A program made the position numbers and the translations under genes. A DNA stretch of 10,845 bases, from contig JAUUZV010000062.1 in the NCBI GenBank assembly GCA_030592085.1, forward strand, positions 1 to 10,845, written 5' to 3'. The notes beneath the pieces were generated by a model. It searched no databases. It was not told the origin of the DNA and saw only the letters and a list, made by a program, of their open reading frames with translations. Below, one piece after another: positions 1 through 6,089 of this stretch; the stretch's first letter is position 1, and each line of letters opens with the position of its first letter. This DNA comes from Clostridia bacterium (GTDB taxonomy: Bacteria; Bacillota; Clostridia; DUPQ01).

Positions 1-2
1 CT

Positions 3-1079
3 GTAACATTAAGTTCTATGAGTGATTGTCAGAGATTAGATGGGTTAGATGATGCGGAAACTGAAAACAGATATATGCACCATTACAATTTCCCTGGTTA
101 TTCAGTTGGAGATGCAAAAACATCAAGAGGACCAGGGCGAAGAGAAATTGGTCATGGTATGTTAGCTGAAAAAGCTTTAGAACCAGTTATCCCTTCAAAA
201 GAAGATTTTCCATATGCTATTAGAGTGGTTTCAGATATTTTAATGTCAAACGGCTCAACATCACAAGGTAGTATCTGTGGTAGTACTCTAGCTTTAATGG
301 ATGCAGGAGTGCCAATTACTGCACCAGTAGCTGGAATATCAGCTGGATTAATAGTAGATAAAGATGACGATAGTAACTTTGTAGAATTTATGGATATTCA
401 AGGAATTGAAGATTTCTTTGGTGATATGGACTTTAAAGTAGCAGGAACCCACAAAGGAATTACAGCTATACAAGTTGATATAAAAGTTGATGGATTAACA
501 CCAGCAATGATTAAAGAAGCTTTTGCAATTACCAAAAGAGGTAGAATTCAAATTCTTGATGAATCAATGCTTAAAGCAATTCCTAAAGCAAATGAACATT
601 TATCAGCTTATGCACCTAAGATTACTACATTAAAAATTCCTGTGGATAAAATCAAAGATGTTATTGGTTCAGGTGGAAAAGTTATTAATAAGATTATTGA
701 ACAAACTGGTGTTAAAATTGATATTGAAGAAGATGGTACAGTTTACATTTCAACTATTGACCAAGTATTAGGTGATAAAGCAATAAGTATTATAAAAGGT
801 ATTACTTCAGAAGTTGAAGCTGGTATGATATTTAAAAACGCTAAAGTTGTTAAAATCATGAACTTTGGAGCATTTGTTGAATTTCTACCTGGAAAAGATG
901 GACTTGTTCATATTTCTCAACTAGAGCACTTTAGAGTGAATAATGTTGAAGATGTTTGTAAAGTAGGAGACTTAATAGATGTTAAGGTACTTGAAGTAGA
1001 CAGACAAGGTAGAATTAATCTATCTAGAAAAGCACTACTTGAGAGATCACAAAGAGAAAATACTGATAAACCGGTTTAA
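3..1079 (+). CDS. pnp: Polynucleotide phosphorylase (PNPase), 3' part; 5' end outside window
   Basis: This is the C-terminal part of the phosphorolytic 3'-5' exoribonuclease that degrades RNA using phosphate. The frame is open from base 3, so the ATG at 18 is internal and the gene begins upstream. Counting from that Met, the second RNase PH domain spans about 1-170. It has the phosphate-binding Arg pair (41-42), the NGSTS loop (78-82), and the acidic/metal motif ED...GDMDFK (131-140), whose D132, D138 and K140 correspond to E. coli D486, D492 and K494. A KH domain follows (about 203-262) with GXXG loop GSGG at 217-220, then an S1 domain (about 268-338, ending NLSRKAL). The tail is short and lacks the long acidic extension seen in some PNPases. 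The gene ends in TAA 16 nt before a strong terminator. Family assignment is secure from the continuous match to bacterial PNPase. Confidence 0.97.
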   Translation, partial: VTLSSMSDCQRLDGLDDAETENRYMHHYNFPGYSVGDAKTSRGPGRREIGHGMLAEKALEPVIPSKEDFPYAIRVVSDILMSNGSTSQGSICGSTLALMDAGVPITAPVAGISAGLIVDKDDDSNFVEFMDIQGIEDFFGDMDFKVAGTHKGITAIQVDIKVDGLTPAMIKEAFAITKRGRIQILDESMLKAIPKANEHLSAYAPKITTLKIPVDKIKDVIGSGGKVINKIIEQTGVKIDIEEDGTVYISTIDQVLGDKAISIIKGITSEVEAGMIFKNAKVVKIMNFGAFVEFLPGKDGLVHISQLEHFRVNNVEDVCKVGDLIDVKVLEVDRQGRINLSRKALLERSQRENTDKPV

Positions 1080-1094
1080 CAAATAAAACATTTT

Positions 1095-1124
1095 AAAACC
1101 CGGCACAAGCCGGGTTTTATTTTT
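1095..1124 (+). terminator. Rho-independent terminator of pnp
   Basis: A perfect 10-bp stem, AAAACCCGGC (1095-1104) paired with GCCGGGTTTT (1109-1118), closes an ACAA tetraloop and runs into a T-rich stretch (ATTTTT). It lies 16 nt after the pnp stop. It ends only 10 nt before the next start codon, so the downstream gene depends on read-through or on a promoter inside pnp. Confidence 0.9.
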
Positions 1125-1134
1125 AGGATGATAA

Positions 1135-2355
1135 ATGATTATAACAAAAAAACTACAAAATAATATAACTTTGATATATGAGAAGTTACCACATGTTCGT
1201 TCAGTTAGTATTGGCTGTTGGTTTAAAGCAGGTTCAATTAATGAAGATAACAGTAATAGAGGGATAGCACATGTTATTGAACATATGTTATTTAAAGGTA
1301 CTAAAAATCGTAGTGCAAAAGATATTGCAGAAGAGTTAGATAATGTTGGTGGCCACTTAAATGCTTTTACTTCAAAAGAATTAACATGTTTTTATACTAG
1401 AACACTAGAAAACCATTTAGATGTGGCTATTGATGTTTTAGGAGATATGATAATTAATTCTACTTTTGAGGAAAAAATGCTTGAACGTGAAAAACAAGTA
1501 GTTTTAGAAGAAATTGCTATGTACAATGATTCACCAGAAGATGTAGTTCATGAAAAATTAGAAGAGAATGTATGGAAAAACCATCCAATTTCATATCCTG
1601 TTTCTGGGTATAAGGAAACAGTAGAGCCACTTAATAAGAAACAGATTTCTGATTTTATGAGTAAATATTATCAACCAGATAATATGGTAATTTCTGTAGC
1701 AGGGAATTTTGATGAAGCACAATTAATTCAACTACTTGAAAAAGCCTTTGTAACCTTTGTTGGAAGCGCAGAAATAGTAGCTATTGACGACCCTGTTTTT
1801 CAAACTTGTGATATTGTTAATTATAAGGATGTGGAACAAACATATTTATCTATGGCCTTTAATGCTTATGGGTATGATGATGATAGACGATTTGCTTTGC
1901 TAGCTGCAAGTAATATCTTTGGTGGTGGAATGTCATCAAAATTATTCCAACATGTTAGAGAAGAGAAGGGCTTAGTGTATACAATTGGATCAACAATTCA
2001 AGCATATAAAAATAATGGTATGTTAAATGTTTATGCGGGTATGAATAAAAAACATTTGGATGAAGTTTTATCTTGTATTGAAGTTGATATGATTGAAATG
2101 AGGGATAAGAGTATAACTGATGCTGAACTTCATAAAGCAAAACAACAGTTAAAAAGTGGTTTAATTATGGGACTTGAAAGTACAACAGCTAGAATGAATT
2201 CAAATGCAAGGACAATGTTATTGAGAAATAAATTATTTGATCAAGATGATTTAATGAAGAAAATAGATTCTATAACTCAAAAAGATGTAGCAAAAATAAC
2301 AACTGATATATTTGTTTATGATACTAAAGCCATCTCAATTGTAACTTCAAAGTAG
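1135..2355 (+). CDS. M16 family zinc metallopeptidase (MlpA/YmxG-like, processing-peptidase family)
   Basis: This is a 406-residue single-chain M16B-type peptidase, close in length to B. subtilis MlpA (YmxG). The inverted zinc motif HxxEH is at H46-V-I-E49-H50. The third zinc ligand is a glutamate about 75 residues on, in VVLEEIAMYND (E126, or E125). The second, non-catalytic half has the glycine-rich loop FGGGMSSKLF (262-271) and the R275/Y282 pair that M16 enzymes use to hold the substrate. No signal peptide is visible, so it is likely cytoplasmic and degrades or trims peptides; the substrate cannot be read from sequence. ATG at 1135 is preceded by a moderate AGGATG ribosome site at 1125-1130. 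A pnp-M16 neighbourhood is common in Firmicutes; the deacetylase gene that sits between them in B. subtilis is absent. No promoter is visible in the 55-nt gap, and the only hairpin there is the pnp terminator. Confidence 0.93.
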   Translation: MIITKKLQNNITLIYEKLPHVRSVSIGCWFKAGSINEDNSNRGIAHVIEHMLFKGTKNRSAKDIAEELDNVGGHLNAFTSKELTCFYTRTLENHLDVAIDVLGDMIINSTFEEKMLEREKQVVLEEIAMYNDSPEDVVHEKLEENVWKNHPISYPVSGYKETVEPLNKKQISDFMSKYYQPDNMVISVAGNFDEAQLIQLLEKAFVTFVGSAEIVAIDDPVFQTCDIVNYKDVEQTYLSMAFNAYGYDDDRRFALLAASNIFGGGMSSKLFQHVREEKGLVYTIGSTIQAYKNNGMLNVYAGMNKKHLDEVLSCIEVDMIEMRDKSITDAELHKAKQQLKSGLIMGLESTTARMNSNARTMLLRNKLFDQDDLMKKIDSITQKDVAKITTDIFVYDTKAISIVTSK

Positions 2356-2631
2356 TTATTCTTTTAATAAATCAGCAATAACATCACAACAAATAATAGG
2401 TGTAACTTTATATTTAGCTAAGGTTGTAATAATATCCTTGGCTTTTTCGTATGTTGCGAATTGTTGGTTGCACTCGTAGGGTAATTGATTATTAATGGTA
2501 ACCTTTATGCCATAACTAGTAGTTGCTTCTTCAAAAAGAATATTATCTTCAAAAGTGACGTAGTAGCTTAAGTAGTTTTTCTGCTTATTAAAGGTAACAT
2601 TTTTTGTAAACAATAATTTTTCTTTTTTCAT
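2356..2631 (-). CDS. Small protein of unknown function (possibly DUF6514-like)
   Basis: The predicted product has 91 residues, lysine-rich at the N-terminus. It has alternating hydrophobic patterning (LSYYVTFEDN, YGIKVTI at 40-46) and a C-terminal helix-like end (TPIICCDVIADLL, 77-89) with adjacent cysteines 81-82. There is no signal peptide or membrane segment. The YGI strand followed by a terminal VTP...DVI.DLL motif reminds me of the small clostridial DUF6514 proteins, but this is from memory and unconfirmed. Evidence that it is real: a strong ribosome site GGGAGG (complement of 2635-2640) three bases before the ATG, a good sigma-A promoter at 2657-2685, and a reading frame filling the gap between two housekeeping genes. 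Its TAA directly abuts the M16 stop with no gap. It is divergent from dnaG across 140 bp. The function is not known. Confidence 0.75.
   Translation of the reverse strand: MKKEKLLFTKNVTFNKQKNYLSYYVTFEDNILFEEATTSYGIKVTINNQLPYECNQQFATYEKAKDIITTLAKYKVTPIICCDVIADLLKE
2416..2447 (+). terminator. Possible terminator for the M16 gene, inside the opposing small gene
   Basis: On the plus strand AGCTAAGG (2416-2423) pairs with CCTTGGCT (2436-2443), with one U-G pair and a 12-nt loop, followed by T residues to 2447. The same sequence read on the minus strand has a C-A mismatch, so the stem favours the M16 transcript. It begins 61 nt after the M16 stop. The stem is modest and lies within coding sequence, so this is a candidate only. 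Confidence 0.35.
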
Positions 2632-2656
2632 ATTCCTCCCGTTGAATCGCTATATT

Positions 2657-2685
2657 ATCGTATGAAAATAAAAGAGCTCTGTCAA
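2657..2685 (-). promoter_or_regulatory. Sigma-A type promoter for the minus-strand small gene
   Basis: Read on the minus strand: a perfect -35 TTGACA (complement of 2680-2685), a 17-bp spacer, and -10 TACGAT (complement of 2657-2662, 4/6). Transcription would begin near 2650, giving a leader of about 20 nt that holds the GGGAGG ribosome site. Confidence 0.6.
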
Positions 2686-2706
2686 TAAATTATAGTTTAA
2701 ATAGAA

Positions 2707-2712
2707 TATAAT
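2707..2712 (+). promoter_or_regulatory. Candidate -10 element upstream of dnaG
   Basis: A consensus TATAAT lies 60 nt upstream of the dnaG start in a very AT-rich stretch. No convincing -35 box sits 16-18 bp upstream, so this is a weak call. A promoter is expected here because the upstream gene is on the other strand. Confidence 0.35.
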
Positions 2713-2771
2713 ATTATAAATTTAAAGGATAGTTTACTAAAATCGTCGAAACTACTACTAGAGGAGAAATA

Positions 2772-4556
2772 ATGGCAGAAGGTTACTACTATCCAGAAGA
2801 AATAATAGAAGAAGTAATTGGTAGAAACGACATTGTTGATGTGGTTTCTGATTATGTAAAAATTAAACGAAAAGGAAAAGACTATTTTGGGTTATGTCCT
2901 TTTCACAGTGAAAAAACACCTTCTTTTAGTGTAGTTCCTGCTAAACAAATTTTTTATTGTTTTGGTTGTGGAAAAGGTGGAAATGCTGCTACATTTATTA
3001 AAAATATTGAGAACATTGATTATATTGATTCCATTAAATTTTTAGCTGATAGAGTTGCCATGGTTTTACCTGAAAGTAATAATCCAGGAGAATTAAAAAA
3101 ACAACAGAAAATGAAGCGATTGTTGGCCATAAATAATGAAACAGCTAAGTACTATTATCAACAATTAAAAACGCCTGAATCTATGGAAGCAAGACAATAT
3201 TTTAAACTGCGTGGAGTAAGTGTTGAAACAATAAAACGATTTGGTCTAGGTTATGCACCTAATCAGTGGAATTTATTAACATCTCATCTATTAAGTAAAG
3301 GGTTTAAAGAGCGTGATATGGTAGATGCTGGGGTGATATTAAGAAGTGAAAAAGGCACCTATTATGATCGATTTAGAAATAGAATTATATTTCCAATTAT
3401 TGATATTAGAAATAGGGTTATTGCATTTGGAGGTAGACGATTAAGAGAAGATGGACCAAAATATCTTAATTCTCCTGAAACATTAATATTTAATAAGAGG
3501 CGACATCTATATGGAATGAATATTGCTAAAAATACAAAAAATTCTTTCCTCATTCTAGTAGAAGGATATATGGATTGTATTTCTCTTCAACAAGCAGGTA
3601 TCGATTATGTTGTGGCAACTTTAGGAACTGCGTTAACTTCTATGCAAGCAAAATTATTAAAGAAGAATACATCAGAAGTAATAATTGCTTATGATGGGGA
3701 TACAGCAGGTCAAAAAGCAACTATAAGAGGATTAGATCTTTTAGCAAAAATGAGTTGTAATATTAAAGTTTTACAATTACAAGAGTATAAAGATCCTGAT
3801 GAATATATAAAAGAAAAGGGCGAAAAACAATTTTTAAAACAAGTTGATGAGGCACTGCCATTAGTTGAATATAAAGCAATGCTTCTTGGAAAACAATATA
3901 ATATTGATACTGACGATGGTAGAATTAAATTTTTAAATGGAGTGGCTAAAGCCATTTCTCAAGTTTCAAATGCCATGGAGCGAGAGATATATATAAAACA
4001 AATTTCCATGAAATATGAAATTTCTGAAAATTCTCTACAGATTGAAGTTAAAAAACAATCTGGTGAAATGACAGCAGAAGAAGCAGAAAAAGAAAAAACT
4101 TTGAATGTGAAATTAGTAAAAAGCAATAATATGTTAGACCAAGATTTTTTGAGTATAGTAGCAATAATTTGCGAGGAAAATTCTTTGTTCACGCATATGC
4201 AGCAATTGGAAAAAATGGGGTTTTTATCGTCAGAAAAACATGTGAAACTGTTTCAAGAGATTAGCAATAGGGTAAATAATGAGAAGAGAATTGATGAAAC
4301 TTCGATTTCGTTAATTATGAACGAAGAAGATGCAGCTCTTTTCTCAGGACTTGCAACTTCACTTGAAACAAGTAATGATTTGCGAAAAACATTAACTGAA
4401 AAAATTAATAGCTATAAAATGACAATTGCAAAAAAAAACATCGATGAATTAACTCATAGGATTACTAATGAAAAACTAGATGATCAGACAGTTGCTAAGT
4501 TACAGCAGCAACTGTTATCACATATGAATACATTGCGTATTTTAAAGAAACAATAG
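2772..4556 (+). CDS. dnaG: DNA primase DnaG
   Basis: This 594-residue enzyme, a normal length for the family, makes RNA primers for the replication fork. An N-terminal CHC2 zinc finger has C42, H45, C63 and C66 (CPFH...CFGC). The RNA polymerase domain follows, with the conserved basic stretch FRNRIIFPI (201-209) and FGGRRL (219-224). The Toprim metal centre has EGYMD (264-268, catalytic E264), YDGD (307-310, D308/D310) and DPDEY (341-345). The poorly conserved, helix-rich C-terminal part (about 430-594) matches the position of the domain that binds the DnaB-type helicase. ATG at 2772 has a strong GAGGAG site at 2761-2766, five bases away. The gene is first in a pair with rpoD, which begins 22 nt after the dnaG stop. 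This is the conserved macromolecular-synthesis arrangement without rpsU. Confidence 0.97.
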   Translation: MAEGYYYPEEIIEEVIGRNDIVDVVSDYVKIKRKGKDYFGLCPFHSEKTPSFSVVPAKQIFYCFGCGKGGNAATFIKNIENIDYIDSIKFLADRVAMVLPESNNPGELKKQQKMKRLLAINNETAKYYYQQLKTPESMEARQYFKLRGVSVETIKRFGLGYAPNQWNLLTSHLLSKGFKERDMVDAGVILRSEKGTYYDRFRNRIIFPIIDIRNRVIAFGGRRLREDGPKYLNSPETLIFNKRRHLYGMNIAKNTKNSFLILVEGYMDCISLQQAGIDYVVATLGTALTSMQAKLLKKNTSEVIIAYDGDTAGQKATIRGLDLLAKMSCNIKVLQLQEYKDPDEYIKEKGEKQFLKQVDEALPLVEYKAMLLGKQYNIDTDDGRIKFLNGVAKAISQVSNAMEREIYIKQISMKYEISENSLQIEVKKQSGEMTAEEAEKEKTLNVKLVKSNNMLDQDFLSIVAIICEENSLFTHMQQLEKMGFLSSEKHVKLFQEISNRVNNEKRIDETSISLIMNEEDAALFSGLATSLETSNDLRKTLTEKINSYKMTIAKKNIDELTHRITNEKLDDQTVAKLQQQLLSHMNTLRILKKQ

Positions 4557-4562
4557 GTTGAA

Positions 4563-4567
4563 GGGAG
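4563..4567 (+). promoter_or_regulatory. Ribosome binding site that favours the TTG start of rpoD
   Basis: GGGAG lies in the short dnaG-rpoD gap. It follows the most upstream TTG (4558), is 2 nt from the next (4570), and is 11 nt from the TTG at 4579. The last is the only one of the three at a workable, if slightly long, distance. Confidence 0.55.
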
Positions 4568-4578
4568 AATTGGTTAAA

Positions 4579-5742
4579 TTGGCTAAAAGAAAAAGTAGTA
4601 AAAGCAAAAAAAAAGTTGAGGTAAAAAAAGAAGTATCTTTGGGAACTGTTGATGATTCTATTGAACAACCACCTACAGAAGAGACTAGTTTTGATCAGGC
4701 AATTTCACAATTATTAATTAAGGCGAAACCTAAAGGTTCCATAACCTTTAAAGAAATTAATGATTATCTAGAAAATGTGGATTTTGAATCTGATCAAATG
4801 GAATTGCTCTATGAAAAATTTGAGGTAGCTGGGATTGATGTCATAGAAGATGCAAAAGATATGAAGGATATCGAAAGTGATTTAGGAAAAGGAGTTAGTG
4901 TTCCTAAAAATGTCAGTATAGATGATCCTGTCAGAATGTACCTAAAAGAAATCGGTAAAGTACCATTATTAAATGCTAGTGATGAAATAAGATTAGCAAA
5001 AGGTATGGAAGCTGGTGATGAAAATTGCAGAATGCAATTAGCAGAAGCAAACTTACGTTTAGTAGTTTCAATTGCAAAGCGATATGTTGGAAGAGGAATG
5101 CAATTTTTAGATTTAATTCAAGAAGGAAATCTAGGACTAATAAAAGCTGTTGAAAAATTTGACTATACTAAAGGATATAAATTTAGTACATATGCAACGT
5201 GGTGGATTAGACAAGCAATTACTAGAGCTATTGCAGATCAAGCTAGAACAATTCGTATCCCTGTTCATATGGTAGAGACAATTAATAAACTAATTAGAGT
5301 GTCAAGACAGTTAGTACAAGAATTAGGTCGTGATCCTTTACCAGAAGAAATTGCTGAAGAAATGGGAATCACTGTTGAAAAAGTTCGTGAGATTATGAAG
5401 ATATCTCAAGAACCTGTTTCTCTTGAAACACCAATAGGTGAAGAAGAGGATAGTCATTTAGGAGACTTTATTCCAGATCAAGATGCATTAGCTCCTGCTG
5501 AAGCTGCAGCTTTTACATTATTAAAAGAACAATTAGTTCATGTTTTGGATACTTTGACACCAAGAGAAGAAAAGGTATTAAAACTTAGATTTGGCCTTGA
5601 AGATGGTAAAGCTAGAACCCTTGAAGAAGTTGGTAGAGAGTTTAGTGTTACAAGAGAACGTATTAGACAAATTGAAGCTAAAGCCCTTAGAAAACTTAGA
5701 CATCCAAGCAGAAGTAAAAAATTAAAAGATTATCTTGATTAA
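4579..5742 (+). CDS. rpoD: Housekeeping RNA polymerase sigma factor RpoD/SigA (sigma-70 group 1)
   Basis: This is the primary sigma factor that directs RNA polymerase to -35/-10 promoters. From the TTG at 4579 the protein has 387 residues. A lysine/serine-rich start is followed by a short region 1.1 (about 36-95), region 1.2 (DPVRMYLKEIG, about 116-126), region 2 (about 154-231) with the core-binding and -10-reading segment including STYATWWIRQAITRAIADQA, region 3 (about 232-312), and region 4 with the -35-reading helix-turn-helix (about 347-376, TLEEVGREF...VTRERIRQIEAKAL). There is no long non-conserved insert between 1.2 and 2, as is usual in Firmicutes. No ATG is available near the start; in-frame TTG codons occur at 4558, 4570 and 4579, and I chose 4579 from the GGGAG spacing. 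The gene follows dnaG by 22 nt, suggesting a shared transcript. It has no T-tract terminator of its own before the tRNA promoter. Confidence 0.96.
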   Translation: MAKRKSSKSKKKVEVKKEVSLGTVDDSIEQPPTEETSFDQAISQLLIKAKPKGSITFKEINDYLENVDFESDQMELLYEKFEVAGIDVIEDAKDMKDIESDLGKGVSVPKNVSIDDPVRMYLKEIGKVPLLNASDEIRLAKGMEAGDENCRMQLAEANLRLVVSIAKRYVGRGMQFLDLIQEGNLGLIKAVEKFDYTKGYKFSTYATWWIRQAITRAIADQARTIRIPVHMVETINKLIRVSRQLVQELGRDPLPEEIAEEMGITVEKVREIMKISQEPVSLETPIGEEEDSHLGDFIPDQDALAPAEAAAFTLLKEQLVHVLDTLTPREEKVLKLRFGLEDGKARTLEEVGREFSVTRERIRQIEAKALRKLRHPSRSKKLKDYLD

Positions 5743-5749
5743 AAAATAC

Positions 5750-5778
5750 TTGACCTGTGTATTATAGGTCAGTATAAT
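5750..5778 (+). promoter_or_regulatory. Strong sigma-A promoter of the tRNA operon
   Basis: -35 TTGACC (5750-5755, 5/6), a 17-bp spacer and -10 TATAAT (5773-5778, 6/6). A second TATAAT overlaps the first by one base (5778-5783). Transcription should begin around 5785, just before a hairpin leader and the first tRNA. The -35 box begins 7 nt after the rpoD stop codon. Confidence 0.85.
5751..5771. repeat. Inverted repeat within the tRNA promoter
   Basis: TGACCT (5751-5756) and AGGTCA (5766-5771) form a perfect 6-bp inverted repeat with a 9-bp centre. It covers most of the -35 box and the spacer up to the base before the -10. It could be an operator or an RNA stem at the end of rpoD read-through transcripts, or a coincidence. 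Confidence 0.45.
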
Positions 5779-5785
5779 ATAATCT

Positions 5786-5804
5786 GTGCCTGAATTTCAG
5801 GCAC
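5786..5804 (+). other. Perfect hairpin in the tRNA leader
   Basis: GTGCCTGA (5786-5793) pairs perfectly with TCAGGCAC (5797-5804) around a 3-nt ATT loop. It lies just after the predicted transcription start and ends 6 nt before the first tRNA. No T-tract follows, so it is not a standard terminator. It may be the 5' stem of the precursor tRNA or a protein-binding palindrome. Confidence 0.6.
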
Positions 5805-5810
5805 TAATAA

Positions 5811-5886
5811 TCCTCAATAGCTCAGCTGGTAGAGCATTCGGCTGTTAACCGAAGGGTCGTTGGTTCGAGTCCAACTTGAGGAGCCA
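5811..5886 (+). tRNA. tRNA-Asn (anticodon GTT)
   Basis: A complete 76-nt cloverleaf. The acceptor TCCTCAA pairs with TTGAGGA, and the discriminator is G followed by encoded CCA. The D arm has the usual TAGCTCAGCTGGTAGAGC. The anticodon stem TTCGG/CCGAA holds loop CTGTTAA with anticodon GTT at 5844-5846. The T arm is GTTGG-TTCGAGT-CCAAC. Confidence 0.97.
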
Positions 5887-5890
5887 GCAA

Positions 5891-5967
5891 GGGCCTTTAG
5901 CTCAGTTGGTTAGAGCAACCGGCTCATAACCGGTTGGTCCGGGGTTCAAGTCCCTGAAGGCCCACCA
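5891..5967 (+). tRNA. tRNA with CAT anticodon: probably tRNA-Ile2 (lysidine type), otherwise elongator Met
   Basis: A complete 77-nt cloverleaf. The acceptor GGGCCTT pairs with AAGGCCC, with A73 and encoded CCA. The anticodon stem is ACCGG/CCGGT with loop CTCATAA, anticodon at 5925-5927. The T arm CGGGG/CCCTG contains one G-U pair. It is not the initiator: it has a normal first pair and lacks three G-C pairs at the base of the anticodon stem. C4-G69 and C5-G68 in the acceptor are features linked to recognition by TilS, which converts C34 to lysidine so the tRNA reads AUA as Ile. The body also resembles B. subtilis Ile2 from memory. It lies 4 nt after tRNA-Asn, in the same transcript. Confidence 0.93.
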
Positions 5968-5970
5968 ACG

Positions 5971-5999
5971 AAAAACCACCATTAAATGGTGGTTTTTTT
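5971..5999 (+). terminator. Rho-independent terminator of the tRNA operon (and possibly of dnaG-rpoD)
   Basis: A 12-bp perfect stem, AAAAACCACCAT (5971-5982) with ATGGTGGTTTTT (5986-5997), closes a TAA loop and the T run continues to 5999. It begins 3 nt after the CCA end of the second tRNA. It is the first clear plus-strand terminator after dnaG-rpoD. Confidence 0.92.
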
Positions 6000-6036
6000 A
6001 TATGTAAAATTTATAAAATAATTAATGAAAAAGCCA

Positions 6037-6065
6037 TTTACATTTTAAGATAGATAGTATAAAAT
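6037..6065 (+). promoter_or_regulatory. Predicted promoter of the MarR-ABC operon
   Basis: -35 TTTACA (6037-6042, 5/6), 17-bp spacer, -10 TAAAAT (6060-6065, 5/6); an overlapping TATAAA at 6058 would give a 15-bp spacer. The start would fall near 6072, inside the imperfect palindrome at 6067-6084. Confidence 0.55.
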
Positions 6066-6066
6066 A

Positions 6067-6084
6067 TATTACGGACACGAAATA
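6067..6084. promoter_or_regulatory. Candidate MarR operator at the transcription start
   Basis: TATTACG (6067-6073) and CGAAATA (6078-6084) form an imperfect inverted repeat (6 of 7 bases) around GACA. Size and position just downstream of the -10 are typical of MarR-family autoregulatory operators. The assignment is inferred from position and symmetry only. Confidence 0.35.
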
Positions 6085-6089
6085 ATCGA

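Noticed and set aside
18..20. ATG as the start of the first gene
   Set aside because: The frame is open upstream to base 3 and the first residues already match the middle of PNPase, just before the MHHYNF segment. The gene is cut by the window edge.
2730..2754. TAGTTT...AAACTA inverted repeat in the dnaG leader
   Set aside because: A 6-bp AT-rich stem with a 13-nt loop is expected by chance here.
3362..4192. Several minus-strand reading frames opposite dnaG
   Set aside because: They lie entirely within a well-conserved primase gene, have no ribosome sites that I can see, and read like antisense of coding sequence.
5786..5804. Hairpin considered as an rpoD terminator
   Set aside because: It is followed by TAATAATCC, with no T-tract, and it lies downstream of a strong promoter.
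5891..5967. Initiator tRNA-fMet
   Set aside because: The first acceptor pair is normal (G1-C72) and the anticodon stem lacks the three consecutive G-C pairs of initiators.
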